Part shown: positions 35,074 to 48,119 of the stretch, piece after piece
Layout: each line of letters begins with the position of its first letter
Numbering within the stretch: the stretch's first letter is position 1
Assembly (NCBI GenBank): GCA_905250075.1
Contig: CAJNOP010000116.1
Span: forward strand, 334,667-398,666
DNA length: 64,000 nucleotides
Origin: Rotaria sp. Silwood1
Lineage: Eukaryota > Rotifera > Eurotatoria > Philodinida > Philodinidae
Direction of reading: 5' to 3'
Position numbers and translations under genes: made by a program
The notes under the pieces: generated by a model
The model's database searches: none
What the model was told of the DNA's origin: nothing
What the model saw: only the letters and a program-made list of their open reading frames with translations

Positions 35074-37786
35074 TTCTATGCCTTTCTTATAATCGATTAG
35101 TTCAATGTATCGTCGATGAAACTTTTATACAAGAGAAAAAAAAAGATGCCGATGAAAACTGATGGTAAGAACACCCACAGATATGCTTCTTCTTTTTTTT
35201 TTTTTAATCATAAATATAGATCAAGCAACATGTTGTCACCTACACAATTTTAAAAAGAGATACATCAGTTGTGAGAAGATGAAATTAGGTTCTTTTTGTT
35301 GTTTGATTCGAATATGATATTTTTTAAAATATTGCTTTTTCATTTGTTTTCTAAAGTTTTTTCTTATCATTTTCGACGTATTGAATTTTATTTGATATAT
35401 TTTTTATCAACATTTTTGAATTGAGTCAATTCATTTCTGTAAAATTCTAATAGAAAATAATTTATTTTTCAATTCTTGTGATATTATAGTTTTTTCTTTG
35501 AGTTAATATTATCACAAAATAAGTGTTTGTGTAACGAAAAGTGGAAATTATAATTAATAAACAACAGATTACTTGTGAAAAGAATTCGTTAAAAGCAGAA
35601 ATCTATCAATTATCGATTTTCCTATTAAAAATATCATTAAAATTTAATTGGAATAAAAAATTAAGCATTGGATTCATGCTATATTTCATATATATATATA
35701 AATGAGAATTAATGTATCTTCCTGTTGAAATGATTATAAGCTTAGAATTTTTTTTGTAGATGACAGAAACAGAAATAATTTAGATGAAATAATTTCATGC
35801 TTTTAATCTTCTGACTATGACTCTTGACAAGCGTATCTTCATATATCTAAGCAATGTTCTTTTGATATACTAACCCTAAAGACGTTCATTTAGAAACACA
35901 TATAAGACATGATCAAATAGATCTTTGTTACTTATTACCGCTGATCTACATCATACATTAGATCTTCAATGCAAAAGAAGTATTCCTCAAGTTAGATTGA
36001 CATAAAGGAGAGGCAATATTAAACATACTTTGATGTCCCAGTGTTTGCTGGGCGTAATTAAGCGTTAGGAAATTTCAAAAAATGCGGTTTTTTTTTTAAA
36101 GAGTAGCTGAGAATTTCATATTCTATTATGAAACTTAGCGAGATACAGAAAAATGTTCTACATAAAAGATATTCGAGCGTTTTTCACTAAAATTCAAGAA
36201 AGAATTTTCTTTAACTTTTTCAATCCAAGATAGAGATGAATAAGTTAACTCAACAAGCATATATATATATAGAGAGAATGTTTATGCACTTTACTGATTA
36301 TCTCTAATTTGAAATGTAAAAGAAAAAGATAGTAAATATTTCTATAAACTGAATTCAAGCTAAAAAAAATTTTAATAAGTAAATGATCTTTTTCATCTTG
36401 CATTACCAAATTCATTTCTCAATGATCTATGCTTTTTCTTTGTTTCTTATGAACTACACTCAAGATATTTGTGAACAGATCTATTTTTTTATTATTTTGA
36501 AGTTGTTACAAACTCATTTTTCTTTAATGAACAATGAAAGCTTTAGTATTTTGACATATGTACGAAGAAAGCAACATCTGAAAAAGATTATCAAAAATTA
36601 AGGTTTTGACTGCACTTGCTTGACTTGACATGACATAACATGAATTGAAAACACCCATGACTTGGCTTGATTTGTGATCAAAAACAGACTTGAACTTAGT
36701 AACTTTTGATTCAAGCAAAAATAAAAGTCGATATTTTAAATATTCATTTATGATATAAAACTCGATAGTAACTCCAAATTATATGCATTTTTATGTTCAG
36801 TTGTACACTTAGCTTTCTTTACTATTGAGTTCAAACCTGTCCACATATACGTGACTGATGGTTGGTTATGACATTGCTTTTCAAAGCAATTGCAAAATAT
36901 TGCCATATCAGAAACCGATTATCTGTCATTTAAGTAAAAAACTTTGTAAAATGATACTCATCAAGAGTTAAACTAGCAATAAGGCGATAGTTTTATGAAG
37001 AAAATCAATTGTCTTTTGATTTGGCTATATTGCAAATAAGTCTCTAATACTTTTCAAAATTGCTAATGAAAATAGTAACTTTGATATTTATCCAACTGTC
37101 ATTAACATTGAATATTCAATCTTTTTTCTTTCAATTTTGTTCTTCAGAGTCTTATGCATCTAAAAGATTTGTTTTGATTTTCTTTTTCTTTTTTGATAAA
37201 TAATTAGAACGAATGATCTAACATTCGAATCTTGTCCAATTCTATTCAACAAGCTACTTGAATCCAATAAAATCTTCGACAGTCCGACAATTTTCTTATT
37301 ACTGAATTGCAAATACTGTGAAACAACGTATATTCATTAAAACGATTTACATAATTTTAAATGGTGACAACAGCAATAGAATTTCGATTATTAGTGAGCG
37401 CATTTACCACTAATATAAAAATTAACAATATAGTTAGATAAATATGTATTTTCTTAAAGAATGTTCTATTATGAACACAAGAGAAAAGAAAAAGACAAAA
37501 AAATAGATTATTATTCTCATATTCTCTATGAATGATTATAAACTAAATGCTGAAGTCTAATAGATCGCATTTCATGATATGTACATATACAAAACAGTCC
37601 TTGTAGAATTATAATGTGAAACACAATGCAACTGTTGGTGCTAATCATAGAGAGATTGTTTACATTGTAACGAGTTCTATCTTATCAAATTCAACACTTC
37701 TCTTTCAACCATATCTGTTTTCATAAAATTCCAAAATGATTACACTCAAGATTTATCTAATTATTAAGTATAATCGGAAGTATCAC
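35074..37786. other. non-coding, AT-rich
   Basis: Includes the upstream region of the receptor gene. No firm promoter element, gene or repeat could be named beyond a few short TA runs (for example near 35690 and 36260). Confidence 0.4.
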
Positions 37787-38200
37787 TAGGGAACTGCAAA
37801 GTTGTCCCTGTCCCGGCGGAACGGGGACTAAAAATTTTTCATACTGGTTCCGGTCAGTTTTTTATGCAATATATTTTCACGTTTGTTATTTTGACATGAT
37901 TAAAGATCTGTAAATTAGATATTTTTATTTGCTATGTCTATAAAAGTCTTTAATGATTACGAGTCTGTTTGCAAGAATCCGAATTTTCTAATTGTACAAA
38001 TTTTTGAATATATATAAAACTACCAACACAATACTATATACGTAAATTTAATTCGTTCATTCTTTGATCATTCCTTTATTTAAGTCTTATCAGAATCTGA
38101 TAAGTACACAGATTGTAAAAAAAGTTGCTCGATTTTAGAAATGAAGCTATTGTCAAAGACCGGGACCGGGACTAAAAAAAAGCGATTTTGCAGATCCCTA
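37787..38200. mobile_element. hAT-type MITE, 414 bp, 8-bp target duplication
   Basis: The ends are TAGGGAACTGCAAA on the left and TTTTGCAGATCCCTA on the right, typical of hAT termini. The flanking 8 bp are AGTATCAC (37779-37786) and AGTATTAC (38201-38208), a duplication with one mismatch, as hAT insertion produces. The subterminal GTCCCxGTCCCGG words are inverted at the other end. The interior is non-coding. It ends only 35 bp past the 3' end of the F-box gene. Confidence 0.82.
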
Positions 38201-38234
38201 AGTATTACTATTTCGTGAATGAATACTTTTTTTT

Positions 38235-40245
38235 TTATTTCCATTGTAAATAAATTTTATCAAGTATACGATTAATTGAATAATGTTTAAGCAATTTTGC
38301 CGAATCGATCATGTTGTGTATTTTTTTAATTGTCTTCTGGTCTGCTACTGGAGAATGAAGACATAATAGACGAAAATTAAGAAGAGATTTAACTTTATAA
38401 TTAATTAAAATAAAATGTATGAACAATTCAAAATTCATATTATTTGTATATCCAACTTGTAAAAATTCCAAACGTGGACAAAGCTTAATGATAAACTGAA
38501 CTTCTTTGATATCTACCAACTTTTCAAGATTCACTTTCGTAATTTTGTTCTGATTGGATATTAACTGAAGTTTAGATTGCGTTTCTGATGAAATATTTAA
38601 TTCTAGTAAAGGCAAACAAGACATACTTAACGAATCAAGATTAGGTAAATTACATATGAAATTAATAAATAAATCAATGGATAAATAAGATAAATCAATA
38701 TTTAAACAAGTAATTTGTACTAATTGAAATAAAGATTTAATATTCTCAATAAAAGATTGATATTGTTCAAAATCACAATAATTAATTACAATAAGTTCAA
38801 CACCTCGATTATATGAAATTAAACTATTTCGAATATTCTGTGAAGTGATATCAATAGAGTTATCTTGTTGTATATCATTTTTTATATGTTCATATACATG
38901 ATACCATTTTTTTCTAAATATCAAAGAAAAATTTAGAAAAAAAAAAAAAGAAAAACAATCTTTTTTTTGTTTTATCGTTTATACCTGTATGAATGAATCG
39001 AATATGTTATTCGATTATTAGAAAAAGGTAATGAATAAATTTGAAGCTGTAAATACCACTGTTGTTTGAGCCAAAATGATGATGTAAATCGATTGATTTG
39101 TTGATGGTATTGTCCAAGTTGAAAAATATGAGAAATATTTTCATCATATTCAAATTCAAATTTTTGTAAATATGGTAGATATTGTAAAATTAATCTTTGC
39201 CAACGATTAGCATCAAGATACATTATATTATCAAATGTATTAAAATGTAATACTTTTAATTGAGAGTTAAGTTTTTTAATAAATATTTCTAATTCAGAAA
39301 ATTGTAAACGACATCGATCGAAATTGATATATGTTAGATAAGGTAATACAATGATCTCATTTATTTGAGTATGTTGACTCGAACTATACAATTGTTGACA
39401 AGTTAAACGACATAATTTCGGTGTATATGAAAGTATAGTAATGAGTTTATTGAGAGTTATAACAATATTAATATTTAAATATTCAATAGAATTAAATTGT
39501 TGATTTCTAGCAAATGGCAATGTAATTGGTATTTTCCATGGTCCATAGGATAGACTATTATATTTTAAAAAAGGTAAATGAAAAATTAATTGATAGATAT
39601 TATCGAATGATTCTAATTGACCAATAAGAAAAATATTCAATGAATAAAACTGAGGTAAAAAACTTAATTGTTTAAGAAGTAATTGAAGTTTATATTCAAC
39701 AATACCATTGATAACAAGTGATTGTAAACGATTGAATAATGAATTGATAGTAATTAATTTAAAAAATTGTTTAACAGCTATAGTAGTTAATAAATGAATT
39801 GATATAATACGAGATTTATTTCGATTAATTATATTCTTGCAATAATGTTCAATGATTATTTCATGTTTTGAATCAATATTAATTTTAAGAGGTATAGATG
39901 AATATATGAGAAGATTTTGAAAACGTGTATTAAGATTTACAAATGAATCATACAATTGACATCCATCAAGATAATCAAAAATATGATAAAAAATTTCATT
40001 AGATAAATCTTCGATACAACTGATTACTTTACTAAATCAAATCGAAAAAAAAAATATCAAGAAACAATATAATTGTCTTTTTTGTCTTGCTTACTTGTTC
40101 GGATTAGTGATTACTATAAAATGAAGAAAAATAAAAAAAAAAAAAAACTTATTAAATATTCGAATTAATTTTACGTACGTTGTACTAAATTGTTTTCTTT
40201 ATTATTCAATTCATAATTATAGAATTGTTGTTGCCCTGAATTCAT
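38235..40245 (-). CDS. F-box protein with LRR-like region
   Basis: Three exons on the minus strand: 40175-40245, 38985-40031 and 38235-38913. The introns are 143 and 71 bp, GT-AG, with phases that agree, giving 598 residues. Residues ~25-70 are an F-box (IEDLSNEIFYHIFDYLDGC, then LYDSFVNLNTRFQNLL), the usual start of this rotifer family. The rest is Leu/Ile/Phe-rich in irregular ~25-residue units, consistent with a degenerate leucine-rich-repeat solenoid. F-box proteins bring substrates to SCF ubiquitin ligases through Skp1; the repeat part would choose the substrate. The gene is AT-rich and codes many Asn, Ile and Lys. Start codon choice is moderate: ATG at 40245 opens a 23-codon first exon. 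Confidence 0.8.
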
Positions 40246-43200
40246 ATTGTAATGAGATTTGATTTCAATATTAAATTAATGTGTTAATTGAGTGTATATC
40301 ACTTTTTCAAATTTTTCCTAAGACAGTAGTGATATGTCTTTATCTTTCTTTTTTTTCGTGAGTTTTACATGAAACTCTTAGTAATTTGTTAATATTAACT
40401 TACGAACGCAAAAGAATATCGTTGAGTCATCAGATTGTCGGAAAGGAAAAGTAAAATATTACGAAATTACTCCATCATTTTCCGAGAAAAAGCACATGAC
40501 GTGTAAGTGACTTGCCTTCAAAACGATTATTCATCGTGAATGATTCATCTGATTCTGTTGTGAGGAAAAAAAAATACCAATAGACCTCATGATTATTTTG
40601 ATCACATGATAGACATCGTTGCATTCATGTTATTGTTGTTCATAGGTGGCACACCAACCATATAATGTGCACCAATTACTTCCCATTAAAAACGAATTTA
40701 GTGAAGTAATAGGAACTTATTACTTCCGCAAAATTTCTACACGTTATGTGTATACTAAATTAAAACTACGTAGTTCACTGAATTCACATATATACAATAT
40801 TATGAGGATGAAAGTGAATAATCAGAACATTGTTTTGTGCATAAATATAAAAAAAGTGAACATACTAATCGATAAGAGAAAGTTGATTACAAAAACAAAA
40901 TTGATTCTTTGGTCCATTGCTTTGAAAAAAATTTTTTTTTCAATAGAAAACGTATATAATAATTTGAGCTGCGCGCCTAGTGTTCCATCAGTTATGTAAA
41001 AACTTATACTTCCCAAATTTCATACTTTTTAGAATATTTTTATTCAAGCGAAAATAATATTAACCATCGAACTGTCAACAATGTGAAAATGTTGAAAATA
41101 TGGAAGAGCGACAAAATGTATTGCCTACAACCAAAAAATTGCATGTGCGTCGTCCATATCATTGATATTTTCTTGTGATTGTGACACACCTATTGAAAAT
41201 ATTTTGTTGAACATCAATAGATACCAACTATTATTCTAATTCCTTAATCTTCATGAATTAAAATGATACTTAGCAATCTACAGTATTATCGATAGTAACA
41301 AATACTATTTTTATCTTAAGAATACAGTAATCCTTTTTTTTCTTTAAATTCAATTCTTTGATTTAATGTTGTACCAAATATTCATTGATAGTTTTGTTTT
41401 CTACTTACAAAAAAATTAGCTTTATTGCTAATGTATTTCTATTGAACATAATAGGAATATTCGACGAAAATAGTTTTTTTTTGTTTTGTTTTGATTAAAA
41501 ATATTTTGATGTTGAAGATCTATAAACGAATAAAAAACAAAGAAATGAATGAAAACATAATCAATATAATAAAATCAAATGGCCATTAAATTCATTTCTT
41601 TTCTATTCTCCGACAAATTTGATTTTATTTTGGCAAGTTCTTCAGCTTGTGCTTATTTGACGAGATTATTCAAAAATATGTAAAATAAATCAGTCCTATG
41701 AATCAATACGATGCTTTTTTCACCATCAGTACAAATAAAAAGAATAAATGACTCAACTTATACCTTGATCAACAAAAAAAAAATACAAAATATTTTCCAT
41801 TGATCATATGTTTTTCACATAAAATGAAAAGAAGACATGCATGGCAAAATACTTATCTTTCCGATTGTTCAAATTTTGATGTACTTTAAACAATGATGGA
41901 TCTAAGGTTTTAGAAGAAAGAAAGTAATCTTTGGCTGCAAATATGAATCATCTCGTCATCCGCATCCATCCAATTGCGAACAAGAGGAGGATAAAATTTC
42001 TTTGATACTGCATAGCATTGTTATAACAGAAATAAAACTCATGCAGAATGTTTGTGTCATTCATTACATGAGCAGCCAACGAAAATATTATCACAATATT
42101 TTATCAACCTTAACAGCACAACTATGGTAAAAATGTTATGATCGTCATAGAAATTGGGACGATAACGTATGAATTTTTCAAGTACCAAATCAAACAGATA
42201 ATATATGGAAAAAACAAGAGGGATTTTCAGCGTTGCTGACAACATATTGGAAAATTTGCAAGATTCTTATTGTGTGAGTAATATAGAATACAATGTCACA
42301 AGTAATATTCCAAGTACTTGGTTCTTTTCGGAAGTAATGTCGTACTTAGTGTATTACCTATAGGTTATTTAACACTAATTAAGTACTTATACAGATACAT
42401 ACTTGTTTGTGAATAGGGATGGCACTTTAATTTTAAAAAATCAAAGTTGAAGTAATAAATAATTAAGAGGAGCAAATGTTAATGTAGCAAAGTATATACG
42501 TATTCTATTTAATATTACAGAGAATAAATGAAAAACATTTACCCGTCTTAGTTATTTATTATATTTATATCAGCAATTATTGTAGGCATTGTCTTTTAAT
42601 TTATGACTAGTAATATTAGTTATGTTAATATGGCTTTTAAAATTATAATTTATTATAGTTCAAGATGTCTGAAGATGATTCTTACTAGCATTGAAAATTT
42701 ACGTTCTACAAAAAGATCGTTGATGTTTTTCATTTATTCTCGATAATAAATAAAATTCATATATATTTTACTGCATTGAAAGCTAAAGCAGGTTTTTTTT
42801 CACTAATGAAGAACTTTTCTTTTTATGCAAATAGGGATTTTTTTCATGAAGTTGATCGCAGTTTTTTCGGATTGAAAAATTCCAGTCTAGAACCGTTTTC
42901 AGAAGAAAAAAGATTATCTTATAAAAGAATTAAAGTCAAAATTTCATAAAATCGATTTCAACTTTGGATTCTTCTAACTCGAAAACGTTTGATCAAATTT
43001 TATGGGAGATTATTTTTTTTCTTAAAAAAGTTCTTCTTTATTGAAAAAAAACGCTCCTTTTAAGATTGATTATTTTTTAAAGTTAAAGTGTCATCATTGT
43101 TAACGAATTTTTTGAACACCTTACTAACAATTACATTCATAAGAGATTAATCAGAAACTTGTGAAATATCTATTCTCAGTGATGAAGATTATTAAGCATT

Positions 43201-43664
43201 AACTCTAATTAAAAAAAGCATTACTGAGTTAGAAGATTGACAAAAAACCTTATCATGATCGATAAGTTCAACATGGATTTGTTCATCTTATAAATGATTC
43301 TTTTGTTTTGCTTGACAAACCCATTTTTGAGCAAAACTATGATACACGTAGTTTGCGGTCATATTCCTCTCACTTCGATGATATAGGCACATCAAAATTA
43401 CTATTGAATCATTTAGTTCGTGAATATATCGAATCTTGTTTTTTATTGATATTTATTTCTGAGATTGAATTGGATCTACTTCAGTAATTATCAAGCAAGC
43501 TGATCTCTTGCAATACATACAGAGAAGAAAACAATTCCTGAGCAGTAACAAAATACTTCAATTTGAGCATACTTTTTTAAATATCAATTTAAATAGATTT
43601 ACGTGAGACCAACAACTAAAAAGCATAGATTTTCATCATATATGTTTTAAACATCTTGAGTAGT
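40246..43664. other. non-coding, no feature recognised
   Basis: AT-rich. The short open frames at 40646-40999 and 42057-42245 have no domain features. GAATAGGGATGGCAC near 42413 looks like a hAT terminus, but no matching right end was found. Confidence 0.4.
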
Positions 43665-45515
43665 CATGATTTTAAAGGAGGAGAATATTAAACTAACAAT
43701 CTGATTTGATCGTATGATGCTATACATATTTTCGAAATAAAGACTTTGTGAAATGAGTTCACATCTTCCACGATTTATCAATAGAATGGTGGTCAGTTTT
43801 CGTTTATATCAGAAAAGAAGATTGCTTCATACATTTTTGATTTTATTTTTTCATAAAAAGATTGTTTGCTGTCATATAATCAATTAGAGTACGTGCATAT
43901 CTTTTAGCGTTCAAGAGTTTATATTTTCCACCACGAATACTCCATGGTAGTTCAGTTTGAATAGCATTTATCTTCCGAATATAATTGCCTGTTATGAAAC
44001 CACCTTCATAGAAAGTATCATTTCCTGGCTTTGGATGTGCCAATGATGGATAGGCAATGCCAAGTTCGTTTTTTTCCATAATTGTACCAAATGAGGTTTG
44101 CCCTCGAATGCATTCTGTTCGATTGGACAAAGAACAAATTTGTTCGATTGATGTAATCGTAGCAAGTGTTGATTCAAGATCATCTCTGTTGAGTAGAGAG
44201 CTATATAAAAGGCATCCAACCATTGTAAAGCTAAAGAAGTAAACTCATATATTGGTTTTTTAAGGATTTCTTATACAACTCACTTTCCTTCACCGTGACC
44301 GTGAACATCAACAAGAAGACCTGTGCCATATTGTTGGTTTACTTGATCAATGGCATATTGAAGATTTGTATGATAATTTTGATAAGCACTAATAGACTCA
44401 GGATGATTGAATGTTGCTTCGTTGATTTCTCTATTATAGTCAACCTTTTTTCGATGCCATTTTGCAATGACAACGAATGGCTTTAGACCATACGTGTTGT
44501 TCAACTCTGCGGCGATATTCTCCGTGAGTTCATCGACGAGAGAATCTTGAACTGTTGTTGCTACACAAGGTACACCATCAAGACATGTATCATTGTACAT
44601 ATATGTGCAATATGATCCTGGACGACGACAACCTCCTTGTGTTCGATCGGGCACGTCGGCCGGCATAAGGCTACCACCATGAGGTGCCGAAAGAATGAGA
44701 TTGAAGTTACCTCCTTGATGAAACTTGCAAGATGACCTATAACCATCGACATATTGCAACGGTTCTTGTTGAGCCACATCGAAGAAAAAAGAAGTAAGCA
44801 CCAAGCAAGTGACATAAAGTGCTGTCAACATGATAACCACTTGGTATCAATAAAGTCTGTTAATAGAAGCATTATTGTTTTATTGTTCAGATTTCTCATA
44901 TTGATTTGGTCAGTAATCTTTTGTAGTTTTATGCTACATGGCGAGAAATACTCAATCACTATTCAGCATAACTAAGTTTTACCAATACTTGAGAAATTAT
45001 TATTCGCATATGAAGTAAAAAAACTAATTATTGTTCTTATCATGGTAGCGAAGAAAACAAAAACGAGCAACGAAGCTTCTATCTTGCTGTGGGTAATGAT
45101 ATTTTAAAGTTGATTAACTTTGCTCGAACGATAGTAGTTACTTTTTGAGGATTGAAGTAAGAGTTGATTGCATGCTGAGAAAACAGTTTATCATCTGTCC
45201 TTTTTCTATGACTATATTTCTTGAAAATAACCGATCAAACTTCTGTGTGACATCCGATAAATTTTTACTCATACGAGTTTCTCAAAAAAGTGCTGTAGAT
45301 TTCTTTGAACTGTCGAGTTAGTCTTGTCAGATAGAATTGGAGAACAAATATATTCTGTTCTCTTTGATCACTCCTCTAGTCGGTCAATTTCTCAACAGTC
45401 CTTGTCAGCTAAGAGCAATGTTCATTTATCTACAGTATAAGGACAGAACTAGCTCTGATAACAACATAAATAATTATCGAAAGTGAGCGACGACTTCATC
45501 TAAGAATACGAAAAT
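43665..45515. repeat. duplicated block, copy A
   Basis: Similar over its whole length to 48120-50090, including both flanks and the gene inside. Shared landmarks include ATCATGGTAG, GTGGGTAATGATATTTTAA and TTTCTCAACAGTCCTTGTC in the upstream flank. The offset is ~4.55 kb. Copy B has ~100 bp extra near 48265-48390. Confidence 0.8.
43843..44831 (-). CDS. secreted N-formylglutamate-amidohydrolase-like protein, copy A
   Basis: Two exons, 44284-44831 and 43843-44230, with a 53-bp intron in phase 2, giving 311 residues. Residues 1-~22 are a hydrophobic signal peptide. The body has SAPHGG (48-53), KWHRKKVDYNREINEA (124-139) and VDVHGHG (175-181). These are the His, Asp and Arg/Asn-rich motifs of the N-formylglutamate amidohydrolase superfamily, a zinc-dependent group related to carboxypeptidase-type hydrolases. 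Several Cys pairs fit an extracellular protein. Animal members are little studied and the substrate is unknown, so hydrolysis of N-acyl or glutamyl amides is only a family-level guess. The in-frame GTG upstream is not needed. A second copy lies 4.6 kb to the right in the same orientation. Confidence 0.8.
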
Positions 45516-45869
45516 CTACTGGCCACTGATAATCAAAAAAACCTTCCGAAGAGAATGCAATTTCAAAATACTTACGTTTACTCGCTGTACACGTACGAAA
45601 TGTTGTGTCTACAATCGAAAAAATTCTGTAATATATCGATGTTTTTTCTGTGTAAGAAATAAAAGCATTACATCACATATATACAGATCGAAAAACATAA
45701 GTTTGACTTGCATGCATTCATCCATATTTATAAAATAACACATGATCATAATATTATTGAAGTACCTAGTTTTCTTTTCATATAGGTTATGATCTTTGTT
45801 TTGTTTGTCCTATCACTTATCGATCAAATAGATTTAAGTACAGCAAAACAGAGTGAATCAATGGTTTGA

Positions 45870-46170
45870 AAAATGTACATTATATCATGATTTCTTTCGT
45901 ATTTTTCGAATCATCGCAAATCATCAACCAAATATTCAAGTATAACAAGTGACAGTTGATTACTTATCGAAGAATGGAAAAAATATTCGCATTACCACGG
46001 CTTCGTTTGTTTTTTGCGCATCGTCGCTCACGATCAACAAAGTATTTAGATTATTACAAGTGATAGTTTATGGCTTCTCAAAGAACAGAAAAAATATACA
46101 TTTTATTACGATTTCATTTGGCTTGTTTTTCTCCTCGACACACCGCATCAACAAAACATTAATGTTTCAC
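45870..46170. repeat. degenerate ~111-bp tandem repeat, about 3 copies
   Basis: Units recur near 45887, 45997 and 46108, each with an ATGATTTC/ACGGCTTCG/ACGATTTC-type word and then TTTTTCGAATCATCG/TTTTTTGCGCATCGTCG-like sequence and ATCAACAAA. Divergence is high. The frame open across it (45949-46209) is not convincing. Confidence 0.5.
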
Positions 46171-46199
46171 GAGCCATACTTTACTGCTCAATATGATGG

Positions 46200-47180
46200 T
46201 GCTGGCTGAACCAGACCTCCATTATATTTTATACGTGTGCGAGAAAACACTTGTATTGAACTTCAGTCTCAATAACAGTTCGTACGCAAGGCAACGATTC
46301 TCATCAAGTATCGAGCTCAGAATCCAGTCTCGATCTCAGTGCTAATATCATTTCGCGTCTAGATGCATTTAGGGTCCTAACAGCAACTCGAGTTAAAGTT
46401 CCAGCATCTGTCTCAGGTACCATCTTCATTCGCATTTTTATCGTCGTGTCTCTTTTTAGTCTAATTCCAATTCATCGTCATGGCTTTTATCTACATTATG
46501 GTTAAATTTGTCGTCCTACTATCACTCACAGTCGGTCGTTGAGTTCAGAGGCGACTAAAGATCCCCGTTCCATCGTTGATTACATCATCGGATTTGAATT
46601 TGATGCTAGAGCTTATGGTACTAGCGGTGAACAATATGGATGGTATCGGATCTCGCTTCCCGTCTGGGTTTCAAATTCGATTTCATGATCTATCCAAATG
46701 TCGATTTCGATCCTGCATTCGTCCTGGATTTTTTCACGTACTGATGCTTGTCCTCATTTCAACACTGATTAATTTATCGACTTTAGCTTGTGCGTCGGTT
46801 TCAGCCTGAACTCAAACACAGAGCTCACCGTGGGCGTGTTTCAGAACAATTACTCTAGCTAGACTTAGGTACCATGCAGGTTTTACCTACGCAGTCAGTA
46901 CGTCTTCAGATGTGGGTAACGGTTGCGAGATCCTCCTTGGCTTCAGAAGCATTTTCAGTTCTCATGTCAAGTAGTGTCTCACTTTTTAATTTCAATCAAG
47001 GTGCCAAACGTATTGGCTGTCACAGTCTCGTATTCAGACTTCATCTCGGTACCAATTTTCATCGTGTATCACGGTGCGAATTCTAACCCGGTGCGTATAC
47101 TTGGCCAGGTATCCAATAGTACTCACCCAGTTGAATTCAAATCATCATTGTTTTTTGAATTTTCTGTTGATTAACTTACA
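46200..47180. other. relatively GC-rich non-coding block
   Basis: About 1 kb of noticeably higher GC between the two duplicated blocks, rich in TCGATTTCGATCC-, GTCTCGATC- and GGTACC-like words. No frame has domain-like content. It may be an eroded satellite or transposon; I do not recognise it. Confidence 0.3.
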
Positions 47181-48119
47181 ATAAAAATAAAATCGATAGC
47201 TTCAAGAAATAGATAGGATAAAATCGAAAATAACACAAAACTTTGTCAACTTATGCTTATACTATGAGAAAAATATATTACTCGAGTGGGACACAGCGGA
47301 TTTTAAGACTTCATGGAACTTCACAAGCAAAGCCGCAGCTGTTTCCCTCTCATATAGACTAAGACGTAAATCTAACACAAATATATAGATATTTCACATT
47401 ACCAAAATGGACCAGCTCCTCATCCTTTTCTTTTGCAATGATATCATCCATTCATTGGATGCGTTCTTGTTTTACACAAATGCTTTATATTTATCTACAG
47501 AATATGATAATTTGTTTAACGGATAATTAGAATATCTAATCATTTTTCTGCTATTTATTTTTCTGACTGAAAAAAAAACAGGGAATTAAAATTATTCTCA
47601 AATATATATAATTCCATTGTGCCTTCTAGTATGCAGTATGAAAGGACAATGAAGAAAACGAAATTCCGATTACCATTCAAAGTTGTGTGAAATATGAAAA
47701 TTTGAAAAATAGTAAATATGATCCTACAAAACATGCATATTGTACTGAAACATTTATTTTATCTAAGAATAAGATAAGAGTTTGCAACTGAAAGAAACTT
47801 AAATATCAAATCAGTCATTTTCTTTAAATATTTTTGAGAAGATGAAAAAAATTGAAAAAGTCTACAAAGAAAACAAAACATACGTATTATTATGCTTTCA
47901 AGAGTGCTCTGTTTAGATGTACAGCTGTTAGAGTCCAGTGTTTTAGCTGAAACAATTTCGTTCTAATGAAAATATTATCTATGTTATGATGACTAAGAAA
48001 AACAAAGAACGAGAGAAGATATAAAGTGTTGTTGGAGTGACTGAAACCTTCTTTGCTTGATTATTGATGTGAACGATATCGTTTAGTCTAGATCGGTTTT
48101 ATATTGAATGATTAATTCT

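Noticed and set aside
42405..42450. Possible hAT terminus (TAGGGATGGCAC)
   Set aside because: No matching right end or 8-bp duplication found nearby.
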